Below are positions 52,812 through 61,938 of a DNA stretch of 64,000 nt, piece after piece. A program made the translations under genes and the position numbers. Each line of letters opens with the position of its first letter. Position 1 is the first letter of the stretch. Origin of the DNA: a virus; the IMG/VR virus record IMGVR_UViG_3300029945_000001, positions 62,001-126,000 of that record; one strand, given 5' to 3'. A model generated the notes under the pieces. That model did no database searches. It was not told where the DNA came from and saw nothing but the letters and a program-made list of their open reading frames with translations.

Positions 52812-53666
52812 ATGTCAGAGATGTATGAATCTACTAAAATTTCTCAAAACAAAATTGTAGAAATTATTAGAGAACTTTTTACTTATGGAGAATTGTGTGT
52901 CGATAGAGACGATAATATTCATAATCTTAGAACTCACAAAGTCTATAAATCTTTTGGATCTTCGTCGGCATATATGACATTTTCTTATAGTAAAGATGGT
53001 ATTGGAAAAATAAAGTTTCCTAAAAGATTGGTTGTCTGGATGCATTATAACGATATGAATCCTCCACCGGACAATAAAGTTATTTTAACACACAGTACTG
53101 AAAAGAATGATTTTAGATATAGATATATGTTTTTAGATAATGATTCTGGTGTAACGAAGAAAAGAGCTTTGACAGAAGAACAAGTTCTTAGATATAGAAA
53201 GGCATATAGTGAAGGAACTATGTCTCTTGGTGAAATTACTCTAGTTTTAAGTGATGTATTAAAGAAATCTGGTGTTGAATCTATGTTACGTGGTAAAACA
53301 TATAAAGATTATCAAATATTCCCTACTCCGGTTAAAGAAACAAAAATAACTCTTAATAGACTTGTTAGAGAAAGAAAAGCTACTAAGAAAATAGTACATT
53401 ATGTATCTGATGATCTTGTATGTGTTACAGATATACCATATGAAACACCATCACCAAATTCTCTTAGACAGATCATTATTTATCATATGCATTTTGTTAA
53501 GAAAGTACCACTTGTATATGTTGCAGAAGTTTTTCATTATGAATTAGATTTTACAAAAGAACAATACGAAGCATATCAAACTGAACATTATGCAAATGAT
53601 ATTAGAAAAGTTAGAGTAAAATATGGTAGAAGAAAAGATGTCTGTGAAAGATATAAATTACTTTAG
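52812..53666 (+). CDS. HNH-like / HTH-containing protein, probably degenerate homing nuclease
   Basis: 284 residues, 4 bp after the double-HTH gene. Residues 65-105 resemble a phage HNH region ('KFPKRLVVWMHYNDMNPPPD', then 'VILTHSTEKNDFRYRYMFL'), with single His and Asn in place of the full HNH set. Residues 117-165 look like a DNA-binding HTH ('EEQVLRYRKAYSEGTMSLGE', 'MLRGKTYKDY'). It could be a decayed homing endonuclease or a DNA-binding regulator. Confidence is in the HTH, less in the nuclease. Confidence 0.5.
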   Translation: MSEMYESTKISQNKIVEIIRELFTYGELCVDRDDNIHNLRTHKVYKSFGSSSAYMTFSYSKDGIGKIKFPKRLVVWMHYNDMNPPPDNKVILTHSTEKNDFRYRYMFLDNDSGVTKKRALTEEQVLRYRKAYSEGTMSLGEITLVLSDVLKKSGVESMLRGKTYKDYQIFPTPVKETKITLNRLVRERKATKKIVHYVSDDLVCVTDIPYETPSPNSLRQIIIYHMHFVKKVPLVYVAEVFHYELDFTKEQYEAYQTEHYANDIRKVRVKYGRRKDVCERYKLL

Positions 53667-53673
53667 GCGTGGA

Positions 53674-53711
53674 TATAACAAGAGACGCCGTATGGGGCGT
53701 CTCTTGTTATA
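53674..53711. terminator. Rho-independent-type terminator
   Basis: 16-bp stem tataacaagagacgcc with a 6-nt loop, then ttttttatcatttt. Confidence 0.9.
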
Positions 53712-53753
53712 TTTTTTATCATTTTATAGTTTTAGTCGTATGAGGAAACTGTC

Positions 53754-54515
53754 ATGTTTAATAGGTCTCTTATATATCACACATGTGAGTTAGAAAAGAC
53801 AAATATAAATTACATACAACCTAGTGACATTGATGTATTTGGTACTGAATCTTATATAGAAACAACAAACACACATTTATCTGGACATATTGAAAGATCA
53901 AATCATATCCTAAAACACATTGATAATTTTATTGAAGAAATAGAATCAAATATGTCGAAAAAACAATTTAGTGAAGAAAAATTCAAGTTATTGAAAACAA
54001 AGAAAAATACATTAAAATGTAATGATCTATTATCTGGATTACAAGAATCATTTAAGTTAGTAAATATTACAAAAAGTATTTTAAATATGCCTATTTCTAA
54101 AAGTGAAGAAGATTTGAAAAAGTTAATTGATAAAATAAAGAATATAAATCTTAAGATGTTTACTTCTGTTGAAAAAGATCATGGACGATATTACATCATT
54201 GTTCCTAATGATAAAATCAATAAAGTATCTTCTGGTAAAGATGTTACCTATACCTCTTTAGGATATTCAAAATTATTTATTTCTAAAATTACTGATGGAA
54301 ATTATAAAAATATATTGACATCTCTTATTAATTTAAAATCTGATTTTGAAAATGTTACTAAGAAATATGAATCTTCAGATAAATCTAAATATGCTAGAGC
54401 GCATCATTTTGCAGTATATGAACTCTACAGATGTAATCTTGAAAGAAGTTGGTATTATTATTTTGATAATGCTTTGGCCATTGCTAAGACGATAGTAAAA
54501 GGAAGTTATATTTAA
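53754..54515 (+). CDS. Hypothetical protein
   Basis: 253 residues, Lys- and Ser-rich, helical with a probable coiled coil at residues 40-110 ('ILKHIDNFIEEIESNMSKKQ'). Ends with aromatic-rich helices (WYYYFDNALAIAKTIV). Start after 'gaggaaactgtc'. No family recognised. Confidence 0.65.
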   Translation: MFNRSLIYHTCELEKTNINYIQPSDIDVFGTESYIETTNTHLSGHIERSNHILKHIDNFIEEIESNMSKKQFSEEKFKLLKTKKNTLKCNDLLSGLQESFKLVNITKSILNMPISKSEEDLKKLIDKIKNINLKMFTSVEKDHGRYYIIVPNDKINKVSSGKDVTYTSLGYSKLFISKITDGNYKNILTSLINLKSDFENVTKKYESSDKSKYARAHHFAVYELYRCNLERSWYYYFDNALAIAKTIVKGSYI

Positions 54516-54575
54516 ATTACATATTAAATAATTTAAACATTATACGAAATGTAGTAGAAGAAAAGGTATAGATAT

Positions 54576-54956
54576 ATGACAACACATAAAGAATTTGTTG
54601 ATATTATTAATGATCTATCAAGTTTTATAACAACATTATTAGAAACAAAAGACACTAGCACTAAGAATGATATTAATTATGTTTATATTACTAGTTTGTT
54701 TTATGATACAATATTAACTCATTTTAAAACACATCTAGGTAATTTTTATAAGATTGAATTTAAAGAATTTAATGATGGCTTAGATAATCATAGACAATCA
54801 GATAATATAAATATTAGAGATAGTATTATATATTTCATCAATTTCTATAAAGAACTAAAAGCAAGTAATGAATTTATTACTACTTTAACACATATGGATA
54901 ATAAACTTATTATATTAATAAGGATTAAAGAATTGGATTATTTGTCTATTTTATAA
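54576..54956 (+). CDS. Hypothetical protein
   Basis: 126 residues, all-helical. Start after 'gaaaaggtatagatat'. First of a close group running to 56426. Not recognised. It shares a helical pattern and length with the next gene's product ('SSFITTLLETKDTSTKNDIN'; 'IYFINFYKELK'), which suggests a possible paralogue pair. Confidence 0.6.
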   Translation: MTTHKEFVDIINDLSSFITTLLETKDTSTKNDINYVYITSLFYDTILTHFKTHLGNFYKIEFKEFNDGLDNHRQSDNINIRDSIIYFINFYKELKASNEFITTLTHMDNKLIILIRIKELDYLSIL

Positions 54957-54982
54957 ACTCCAGGAAACACGGAAGAGAAAAC

Positions 54983-55435
54983 ATGAGCAATATAGTAGCC
55001 AACAACAACAACGTCTTGTCTTTTGACGGAATGTCGAATGTTATTAAGAACGCATTTGATAATTTTAATAATATGATTTCTGATGAGAATGATACTAATT
55101 TTAAGATCATTAGTCCTGCAATTATTGATTTTATTAAACGGACTGTTTCTCGTGAAATCGTAAACGGTGTTTTAAATTCATTATCTAATAGAACTATTAT
55201 TCCGTATGTTATGTTTACCAATATGATTCAGCAAGAATTATCCAAAAATCAGTTACTTAATATTGATAAGACTTTTGTAAATGCGCCTATGACATATTTT
55301 ATTAAGTTGTACCACGAACTTAATAAAGAATTTAGTAGAGATCCTGATAAAACAAAGGTGGTTGTTGGTTATGGTCCTGATGGTATGTTATGTATTGTTA
55401 TTACAATAAACTATGCTAATCTGACTGGTATGTAA
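54983..55435 (+). CDS. Hypothetical protein
   Basis: 150 residues. Start follows 'cggaagagaaaac'. Helical, with 'MTYFIKLYHELNKEFSRDPD' comparable to 'SIIYFINFYKELKASNEF' of the gene before it. Function unknown. The stop is 3 bp before the deoxyribosyltransferase-like gene. Confidence 0.6.
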   Translation: MSNIVANNNNVLSFDGMSNVIKNAFDNFNNMISDENDTNFKIISPAIIDFIKRTVSREIVNGVLNSLSNRTIIPYVMFTNMIQQELSKNQLLNIDKTFVNAPMTYFIKLYHELNKEFSRDPDKTKVVVGYGPDGMLCIVITINYANLTGM

Positions 55436-55438
55436 TCT

Positions 55439-55861
55439 ATGAAAGTTTTTCTTGGAGGAACATCTTGTTCAAATTGGCGTAATAAAATTATTCCACTCTT
55501 GAAGATAGATTATTTTCATCCTATCGTTAATGACTGGACAAATGAAGCATATCGAAAAGAATTAGAAGCTAAAGAAGAATGTGATTACTTATTGTTTGTT
55601 ATTACTCCAGAAATGCAAGGTTGTTATTCAATAGCAGAAGCTGTTGATTTCAGCAATAAGAATCCAGATAGACTTATGTTTTGCGTATTAGATAATTACA
55701 ATGATAAGAAATTTGATGAATTTAATGTACGTTCTTTACGTGCTACTATTAACCTTATTAAAGGAAATGGTGGTAGGATTTTTAATACTCTAAAAGCAGC
55801 AGCTGTTTTCTTAAATGATAAAGCAGGAATGCATATACAGGAAGATAGTGATGCCGAATAG
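55439..55861 (+). CDS. Nucleoside 2-deoxyribosyltransferase-like protein
   Basis: 140 residues with the Nuc_deoxyri_tr2 pattern: N-terminal 'VFLGGTSCSNWRNKIIPLL', central 'HPIVNDWTNEAYRKELEAKE' and 'CDYLLFVITPEMQGCYSIAE' (candidate catalytic Glu at its end). Such enzymes move or hydrolyse the deoxyribose-base bond and recycle nucleosides or make base-modified nucleotides. In this context it fits nucleotide salvage. The stop overlaps the next start. Confidence 0.8.
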   Translation: MKVFLGGTSCSNWRNKIIPLLKIDYFHPIVNDWTNEAYRKELEAKEECDYLLFVITPEMQGCYSIAEAVDFSNKNPDRLMFCVLDNYNDKKFDEFNVRSLRATINLIKGNGGRIFNTLKAAAVFLNDKAGMHIQEDSDAE

Positions 55862-56426
55862 ATACAATATTGCTATAGATACTGAGTTTTATGAAGATGG
55901 GAAAGGTACTGTAAAATTATTATCCATTGGGATGCAAAGACAAGAAGATAGAAAAACACTTTATCTTGTTGTTCCTAATTATGAAGATATCTTGAATAAT
56001 ATTCCTGAAGGTCATTTTGTTCATGAGCAAGTAGCTCCATATTTGTTTGAAGAAGCTCCTACTATTAATTTTAGACATATGACCATTGACATGGAAAATA
56101 AACAAAAAATATTTAGAGAAACTATTAAAGAATTTATTGGTGTAAAACAACAGTTTATTGGATATTGTACGGCGTATGACATTGTTGCTTTTAAATCTAT
56201 TTTTGGAGACTTTGATAATATTCCTTCTACTCTTCCTTATACATTTAAAGATCTAGCATTCTTTATACCGCTTGTTGGTAAAGTTAAAAAAGACTTTGCT
56301 CCTGTAAGTAATTATGGAAATCTTCATAATGCTCTTACTGATGCTAAATGGGCACTTGGTGTATATGAAGAAATTTATAGAAACAATTTCAATATTAGAA
56401 GCATTATGGATATTGACTGGCGTTAA
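55851..56426 (+). CDS. DEDDh 3'-5' exonuclease
   Basis: 191 residues from ATG 55851, overlapping the previous stop (ribosome site aggaagatagtg). Motif I 'IAIDTEFYEDG' (residues 7-17) holds D-x-E; the C-terminal motif 'NLHNALTDAKWAL' supplies the His and Asp of the DEDDh fold, with a middle Asp in 'GYCTAYDIVAFK'. The combination resembles the phage Rv2179c-like exoribonuclease family. It probably degrades RNA or single-stranded DNA ends. Confidence 0.8.
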   Translation: MPNRYNIAIDTEFYEDGKGTVKLLSIGMQRQEDRKTLYLVVPNYEDILNNIPEGHFVHEQVAPYLFEEAPTINFRHMTIDMENKQKIFRETIKEFIGVKQQFIGYCTAYDIVAFKSIFGDFDNIPSTLPYTFKDLAFFIPLVGKVKKDFAPVSNYGNLHNALTDAKWALGVYEEIYRNNFNIRSIMDIDWR

Positions 56427-56430
56427 TTGG

Positions 56431-56462
56431 ATGGAGGTGTGGGCAATAGCCCACACCTCCAT
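56431..56462. terminator. Terminator hairpin
   Basis: 14-bp stem atggaggtgtgggc with loop aata, then atttcatt. Confidence 0.9.
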
Positions 56463-56483
56463 ATTTCATTATTGTATTACCGA

Positions 56484-56491
56484 TATATTAC
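56484..56491 (+). promoter_or_regulatory. TATATTAC promoter element
   Basis: accgatatattacttaaa, 30 bases before the start of the frameshifted gene. Confidence 0.7.
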
Positions 56492-56521
56492 TTAAACAAA
56501 GTAAATACATGAGGATGAAAA

Positions 56522-57034
56522 ATGTCTGATATTCAATTTGATCGTGAAAAAGTCACTGCTTTCTTAAAAAAAGTATGGTAAGTTTAATAGAATAAGTCCC
56601 ATTACAAGAAAGATAGTTGAACGAGGAAAACGAAAAGCGTGTTTCTCGAACTCACTAACATATGCTATTTTAAATTTTGAAGATGTCGGTTACATCGAAG
56701 GATTAGTAGGTAGTAATTTTGTTGAAAATCCTTTAGAGAAAGCAAGACTTCATGGTTGGAATGTATTTAAAAATATGGATGTTTTTGAGCATTGTTTTGA
56801 TAAAACTCCTATTTATTTTGATAAAACATGGACTATCGTGGGCAGTGTAGTGGACTGTTTTACTATGGTGTTGAAATATGTCCTCATTTTGCTCACATGG
56901 TTATTGGTTTACAATTCGATAAAGATAGAAGCAAACCTGGTGGTTATTCTGTTTTAACATACGAACCTTTTCTCAATGGAGAATTTAAAGAATCGGAATG
57001 GCGACCGTATGGCTATGAAATAATAGAATCATAA
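56522..57034 (+). pseudogene. Frameshifted gene of the C-x-N / H-G-W phage family
   Basis: Three frame segments together give one coherent protein of about 170 residues. Segment 1 (56522-56580) ends in 'FLKKVW' then a stop. Adding one A to the seven-A run near 56567 continues into 'YGKFNRISPITRKIVERGKR' and '..ACFSNSLTYAILNFEDVGYIEG'. Segment 2 breaks near 56826; one A added to gataaaacatgg continues into 'GQCSGLFYYGVEICPHFAHM'. The joined protein has Cys (ACFSN), His (LHGWN) and Asp (FDKTP) in the order I recall for a common phage family with C.N...Y.EG...H(A/G)W...D.T. Both repairs need one A, so sequence error and true decay are both possible. Confidence 0.65.
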
Positions 57035-57040
57035 GAATAT

Positions 57041-57063
57041 AAGGGGGAATAATATTCCCCCTT
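57041..57063. terminator. Terminator hairpin
   Basis: 10-bp stem aagggggaat...attccccctt with a 3-nt loop. Confidence 0.8.
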
Positions 57064-57099
57064 AAAACATTGTATAGATTCTTTTTATTAGGAGGATAC

Positions 57100-59214
57100 A
57101 TGTTTTCTATCCTAAATATTTTTTCTATAAAAGTAGAAGAAACTCCAGGTTCTAAATTTGTTACTCTTTCGAATATACAATCAAATAATTTAAGACGAGA
57201 TTTTGTTAAGACATTAGGGTCTCCACTTATTGAAAAATATATGTTACATAAAGCAACATATAATAAATTTGTTATTCATAAGTTTTTTATACCAGATCTC
57301 TACTATATATTAACTAAGATCTTGCTGACAAAAGGGCATATATATACAACTAGATCACACATTAAGGATCTCTTAAAACAAATAGAATTACATACTTGGT
57401 ATAAGTCTGCTTTTGAGCCACCAAAATCAGTACCTTTAAATCTAAGTAGATTGTCTGAATTGTCTAGGCCATTACTTCCTATTCAATTGGAAGCATTAAA
57501 AGAATATAATTTAAAGATTCCTAAGTTAAAATTAAGAGGTTTCTTACTGGATGCAGCGACTGGTAGTGGTAAATCTGGTATGTTACTTGCTATGGGTTTA
57601 TGTTCAGAAGCTAAATTCAAAGTTATTATTTGTCCAAAACATACGATTTCAAAAGTATGGGTCGATGAAGAACTTCCAAAGTCTTTTGGTAAGAAGAATA
57701 AGTTGAAAGTATTTAGGTCAGATGAACAAGATGAAATCGTTCCTGGTTATGATTGGTATTTTATTCATTATGAAGCTATTGGTAAACTATTACAATTCTT
57801 TCATAAACATAAATATCCTTCAGTGTTTATTGGTATAGATGAGTGTCATAATCTTAATGAATTAGGTTCTATGAGAACCAATATTTATATTGAATGTTGT
57901 GAAGCATCAAATGCACAAAACATCGTTCCGGCATCTGGTACTCCACTGAAAGCACTTGGTAGAGAAGTTGTGCCATTGTTACAAGTTACAGATCCGTTAT
58001 TTGATGATTATGCTAAAGATAGGTTCTTAAAAATCTATAGTAGATCGGCAGGATCTGCTGCCCATATCTTACAGAATAGAATATCATTAGTTTCACATAC
58101 AATTCCTAAGTCTGCTATTATGGGATCTGAAAAACCCATTGAAAAAACTATTTCTATTACATTACCAGATAGTGACAAATATACTTTACCGTTTTTAAAA
58201 ATAGAGTGTAAGAAATTCTTTATAGATAAAATGACAAAATATGATAAAGAGATGGATGTACATGAAAAACTATTTATATCGGTTATAAGAGATCACGAAA
58301 GAACATTAAAATCGAAAGAAGATCTTCATGAGTTTAATGTATATCTCGATTATATTAATAAGATAAAGAAAGGATACGATCCTATTACCATGGGTTTCAT
58401 GTCTATTTATTGTAATACTTATGAAAAGACTAAGATTATACCCAATCTACCTAAGGATATAAAAGATAAGTTTATTAAATCTAAATCAGTTGTTAAATAT
58501 GTTAAGATGGTTGTTATGGGAGAATGGTTAGCAGAAATAGGTAGGAAAAGAGTAGAGCTACACAAAGAACTTATTAGACATGCAGGCCTTGATGAAATTG
58601 TTAAAAATGCTGAAAAGAAAACTATATGTTTTAGTAATTATGTTGATGCTATTAAAGAAGGTGAAAGATATTTTAAAGAAGCCGGGTTTAATCCTCTTTG
58701 TGTTTATGGTGATACGAATGCAGATCTTGGTAATATCATAGATAAATTTAAATCAGACAAAACAGTAAATCCATTATTAGCAACAATACAATCTATGTCT
58801 ACTGGCATAACTCTCATTGTTGCAAATATTATTATTTTCTTTAATCTTCCATTTAGAGATTATGAAATGGAACAAGCTATTGCGCGAGCATTTAGACTTG
58901 GACAAGATACTCAAGTTTATGTTTATAAACTATTACTCAATACTAAAGAAGCCAATCTAGCTACAAGACTTGAAGAAATTCTCGAATGGAGTAGATCTTC
59001 TGTTTATGATCTCATGGGACATACTAATAATGAAATGACTAAAGATGAAGATATATTCATTACAGCTATTAATGATAATAATAATATTTCAAGTGATGAA
59101 ATCAAGAAATTGGCTCATAAAGTTGCAGCGAATGAAAATTATGAATTCAATACAAATGCTCACTATTATCAAAATAAATCTTTTTATAATCTTATGTTGA
59201 AATTAAGGGCTTAG
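57100..59214 (+). CDS. SNF2-type superfamily 2 helicase
   Basis: 704 residues from ATG 57100 (ribosome site ttaggaggatac; upstream TTG rejected). Motif Q region 'LPIQLEALKEYN', Walker A 'AATGSGKSG' (152-160), motif II 'GIDECHNL', motif III 'ASGTPLKALG', then in the second RecA domain 'KTICFSNYVDAI', 'IQSMSTGITLIVAN' and motif VI 'EQAIARAFRLGQDTQ'. DECH replaces DEAH. It likely translocates on duplex DNA using ATP, in replication, repair or transcription. phiKZ-type phages carry comparable helicases. No TATATTAC element upstream. Confidence 0.88.
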   Translation: MFSILNIFSIKVEETPGSKFVTLSNIQSNNLRRDFVKTLGSPLIEKYMLHKATYNKFVIHKFFIPDLYYILTKILLTKGHIYTTRSHIKDLLKQIELHTWYKSAFEPPKSVPLNLSRLSELSRPLLPIQLEALKEYNLKIPKLKLRGFLLDAATGSGKSGMLLAMGLCSEAKFKVIICPKHTISKVWVDEELPKSFGKKNKLKVFRSDEQDEIVPGYDWYFIHYEAIGKLLQFFHKHKYPSVFIGIDECHNLNELGSMRTNIYIECCEASNAQNIVPASGTPLKALGREVVPLLQVTDPLFDDYAKDRFLKIYSRSAGSAAHILQNRISLVSHTIPKSAIMGSEKPIEKTISITLPDSDKYTLPFLKIECKKFFIDKMTKYDKEMDVHEKLFISVIRDHERTLKSKEDLHEFNVYLDYINKIKKGYDPITMGFMSIYCNTYEKTKIIPNLPKDIKDKFIKSKSVVKYVKMVVMGEWLAEIGRKRVELHKELIRHAGLDEIVKNAEKKTICFSNYVDAIKEGERYFKEAGFNPLCVYGDTNADLGNIIDKFKSDKTVNPLLATIQSMSTGITLIVANIIIFFNLPFRDYEMEQAIARAFRLGQDTQVYVYKLLLNTKEANLATRLEEILEWSRSSVYDLMGHTNNEMTKDEDIFITAINDNNNISSDEIKKLAHKVAANENYEFNTNAHYYQNKSFYNLMLKLRA

Positions 59215-59230
59215 AAAAAGGAGCATCTTT

Positions 59231-59668
59231 ATGGATAAAGATTTTGAATATACTTTTGATACTCTTCCATTTACAGCACCATCCGATGAAGGATTTAGAG
59301 CTGGTGAAACTGATAATTTAAAATGGTATATTAATTGTGAATTACATGAAGTTGTTTCTTACATGGATAATGCTCTTAAAAAAGGATTCGCATTAAAGAC
59401 CGGTAGAGCATATGGTTCTGATGGTAAATTAACTGATCCTAAATATACTGGTCTTTATTATACAAATGAAGATCTTAATAGATATATTGAAAATACAAAT
59501 CAATATCTTAAAGAACATCCAGAACTCAAAGATATAACTGATTCATCTGCTATGATGCCTACTGTTGATACTATTATTAGATCTATGGCAAAGCTTCCAG
59601 ATGATAATATTATTAATATCGAAAGATATAAAAGGCCTCGTCGTGCTATGAGAAATAAAAAAATATAG
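59231..59668 (+). CDS. Hypothetical protein
   Basis: 145 residues; start after 'aaaaaggagcatcttt', 16 bp after the helicase stop, so probably co-transcribed. Acidic N-terminal half, basic C-terminus ('RYKRPRRAMRNKK'). No family recognised. Confidence 0.65.
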   Translation: MDKDFEYTFDTLPFTAPSDEGFRAGETDNLKWYINCELHEVVSYMDNALKKGFALKTGRAYGSDGKLTDPKYTGLYYTNEDLNRYIENTNQYLKEHPELKDITDSSAMMPTVDTIIRSMAKLPDDNIINIERYKRPRRAMRNKKI

Positions 59669-59707
59669 ATAGTATTTATTATATGTTTGTGAAAATGGAG
59701 TCGAAAA

Positions 59708-60031
59708 ATGATTGAAAAAAATATGGACGTCACCGATATCAATGGTGCTAAAAAGAACATCAGCGATCTGAAGGTCTTTGGTAATGGCGATACCTTCCAA
59801 CTTATCTGCAAAGCTAGTTCCCAGGAACAGGGTTGGATGAAGTCGACCAAAGCTATGGAAATCGTTGGTGTTGGCTGTGTTGTCCAGGTGACAACGCAAC
59901 AGCGCAGTCCTGACGGATCGTATGCTGTGGCAGAAGCCGTGACTTTTGTTCCAGGAACAAAGATCATCGGTGATGCTATCAATGGTCGTCGGATCGTTAT
60001 TTTCAATTACAATGATACCGATATCGAATAA
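59708..60031 (+). CDS. Hypothetical beta-rich protein with GC-rich codon use
   Basis: 107 residues; start after 'atggagtcgaaaa'. Beta-rich with 'DVTDINGAKKNISDLKVFGN' and a Gly/Val core. Codons resemble phuZ and 16333, suggesting strong expression. It is the last protein gene before the tRNA and structured RNA block. No family recognised. Confidence 0.7.
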   Translation: MIEKNMDVTDINGAKKNISDLKVFGNGDTFQLICKASSQEQGWMKSTKAMEIVGVGCVVQVTTQQRSPDGSYAVAEAVTFVPGTKIIGDAINGRRIVIFNYNDTDIE

Positions 60032-60057
60032 TATTTGACTCAGTTGATATGGAAAAA

Positions 60058-60147
60058 GGATGGGTGGCCGAGTGGTTTAAGGCAACGGTCTTGAAAACCG
60101 TCGTAGGTGTGAGCTTACCGTGGGTTCGAATCCCACCCCATCCGCCA
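60058..60147 (+). tRNA. tRNA-Ser (UGA)
   Basis: 90 nt with encoded CCA. Acceptor ggatggg/cccatcc, anticodon stem acggt/accgt with loop cttgaaa (anticodon TGA), long variable arm, T-arm tggg-ttcgaat-ccca. Reads UCA and other UCN codons, suited to AT-rich codon use. Confidence 0.95.
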
Positions 60148-60178
60148 TGTTAAATAAGTTTCAAAATATTTATACATA

Positions 60179-60186
60179 TATATTAA
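60179..60186 (+). promoter_or_regulatory. TATATTAA promoter element of the RNA block
   Basis: acatatatattaatttatt, 33 bases before the first long-range stem at 60219. Confidence 0.6.
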
Positions 60187-60199
60187 TTTATTGGAACCT

Positions 60200-61640
60200 G
60201 ATCATAAAAAGTTAAACTACAGTTGAATTTCACAGTGTAGCAACCTTCTGCTCTGATCCGCACCGCCCCGCTGTGATCCGTTCTCCAGGAAAATGAGTGT
60301 CCTTTCTCATTTTAGTGTATTAGTCAACTGTGGGCTCTCGACCAAGGTGATGAAAATCATCTAAACCTGGGTATATGTTGAGAGTATAATTAAGATAGTG
60401 TTGTGACGAAGGTAACATCCGCGCCCTTCGCGTCAGGACGGCTAACCACATGCAGGTCAGTGTGCTAGCACAACACCGTAACATCTGCCACTAACATGCA
60501 ATCCGGCGACTATCAGTTTTCGAAGCATGTTTTAAAAGTCCTGATAATGCAGATGTATAGCAAATATCAAGTCGACTTGTAGAAATACAACATTCTGGTC
60601 AAGGTGCATGGAATTAACGGACCTAAACACCTTGTTGCGTCGGTTGACTTGAGAGTTCTCGTGTGGAGTTGTTGTCAATGCCGTGTCCTGGTCCTTGGAG
60701 GGGATGACGCCGTAGAAGATACCAATATGGAATACCGGAATATTCCCACATGAGCACGCTTTGTTTTCATGAGTTTTCTTTCTTTGTCCAAGTTACTGAA
60801 GATGATCTATAGCCATAGATCGAAACCTAGTTACGACGATGGTCTAACAGGCAGGACAAAGTACTGACCAGGTGTGCTGGCGCTGATATTATGCGACGTT
60901 TTATCGTTGCTGTAGATGCTGGCATATCGAAGATGTTTGTTGTGGTAAACACGCCGTTGAGATCAGCTATAGATGATCGATGATGTGGCGGTGTGCAATG
61001 AGATGATCATACGATTCCCAAGAAGGGAACTGTGATTATCTATGACTTATACACGACAGTGATCCATATGTGATCCATTGTGTGTTTGTTCTTTACATTG
61101 TTAATACCACGACGAACGTAATAACTGTGTGTTGTCTGGATAAGGGTCATGTATCCCGCAATCTGGTATCGCACTAACTCTGGTAGATATACAGTTGAGA
61201 CCGTGTCTCTAAATCTACAAGTGAGCATGTGTCTGGTGGGTTTGGGCTGAAAAAATGCCATCTGATCCACCAGACACATCTCGCGAAACCTCTTAAGTGG
61301 CGATACCGTTAGACTGAGACCCAGCTTGCTGACTAGCATTTTGTGCAGTTGGCTATGCGCGATTTATTTCGGGCATCTTCTGGCAGATATGTCGTTCTCC
61401 ACGAACCCTCCAGATCAGAGGACTTGCTCAAGATTGGTATCGTAGAGCAGGTAACTAATTTGTCCTGTAAACTATGTGATGTCGGAAAAGTCAGATCCGA
61501 TGATCTGATCAACATCATACTATCGGATGTAATGCCCCCATGGATGTTAATAGCATTTGCATTATGAGATCGGCAGATATACACATCTGATAGGAGTCGT
61601 ACCCCACACGATGAGCTCTGTGGAATCCAGAGCATCTGCA
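60200..61640 (+). ncRNA. Candidate large structured non-coding RNA region 1
   Basis: About 1.4 kb without a plausible gene and clearly less AT-rich than coding DNA. Closing stems, one after another: 60219-60226 with 60324-60331 (acagttga), 60335-60342 with 60377-60384, 60398-60405 with 60469-60476 (gtgttgtg), 60481-60488 with 60549-60556, 60567-60576 with 60643-60652 (one G-T), 60658-60666 with 60746-60754 (one G-T), 60782-60789 with 60854-60861, and a 12-bp stem 61228-61239 with 61267-61278. Several enclose further hairpins, one with a GAAA tetraloop near 60582. Placement beside tRNAs is like GOLLD or ROOL RNAs of phages, but identity cannot be claimed. Confidence 0.65.
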
Positions 61641-61641
61641 A

Positions 61642-61730
61642 GCGCGTATGGCGAAGCTGGCTGAAACGCATCAGACTTAAAATCTGACACATAAGAAACA
61701 CCGTGGGTTCGATCCCCACTACGCGCACCA
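61642..61730 (+). tRNA. tRNA-Leu (UAA)
   Basis: 89 nt with encoded CCA. Acceptor gcgcgta/tacgcgc, anticodon stem tcaga/tctga with loop cttaaaa (anticodon TAA), long variable arm, T-arm with ttcgatc loop. Reads UUA, a dominant Leu codon here. Confidence 0.95.
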
Positions 61731-61734
61731 TGAG

Positions 61735-61760
61735 GGGGTGTAAGTTATAACTTACACCCC
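61735..61760. terminator. Perfect palindrome between tRNAs
   Basis: ggggtgtaagtta joined to its complement, 5 bases after tRNA-Leu. Terminator or processing site. Confidence 0.7.
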
Positions 61761-61789
61761 TCCACCAACAATTTTCGATGACATACAAT

Positions 61790-61865
61790 GAGCACGTAAC
61801 TCAGTTGGTAGAGTACTCGACTTTTAATCGAGATGTCATGGGTTCGAGCCCCATCATGCTCACCA
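61790..61865 (+). tRNA. tRNA-Lys (UUU)
   Basis: 76 nt with CCA. Acceptor gagcacg/catgctc with one C-A mismatch, D-arm actc...gagt, anticodon stem ctcga/tcgag with loop cttttaa (TTT), T-arm atggg-ttcgagc-cccat. Confidence 0.93.
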
Positions 61866-61938
61866 TTTTTTTAAAACAAGAGACGAGCTTATCTATGTCT
61901 TCTTTTAGATATTGATAAACTCATGTTATAAAGGAAAT

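Noticed and set aside
61040-61788. Minus-strand open frames of 99 and 151 codons in the RNA block
   Set aside because: They cross tRNA-Leu and structured stems, lack ribosome sites, and contain peptide strings typical of translated tRNA antisense (such as GIEPT).
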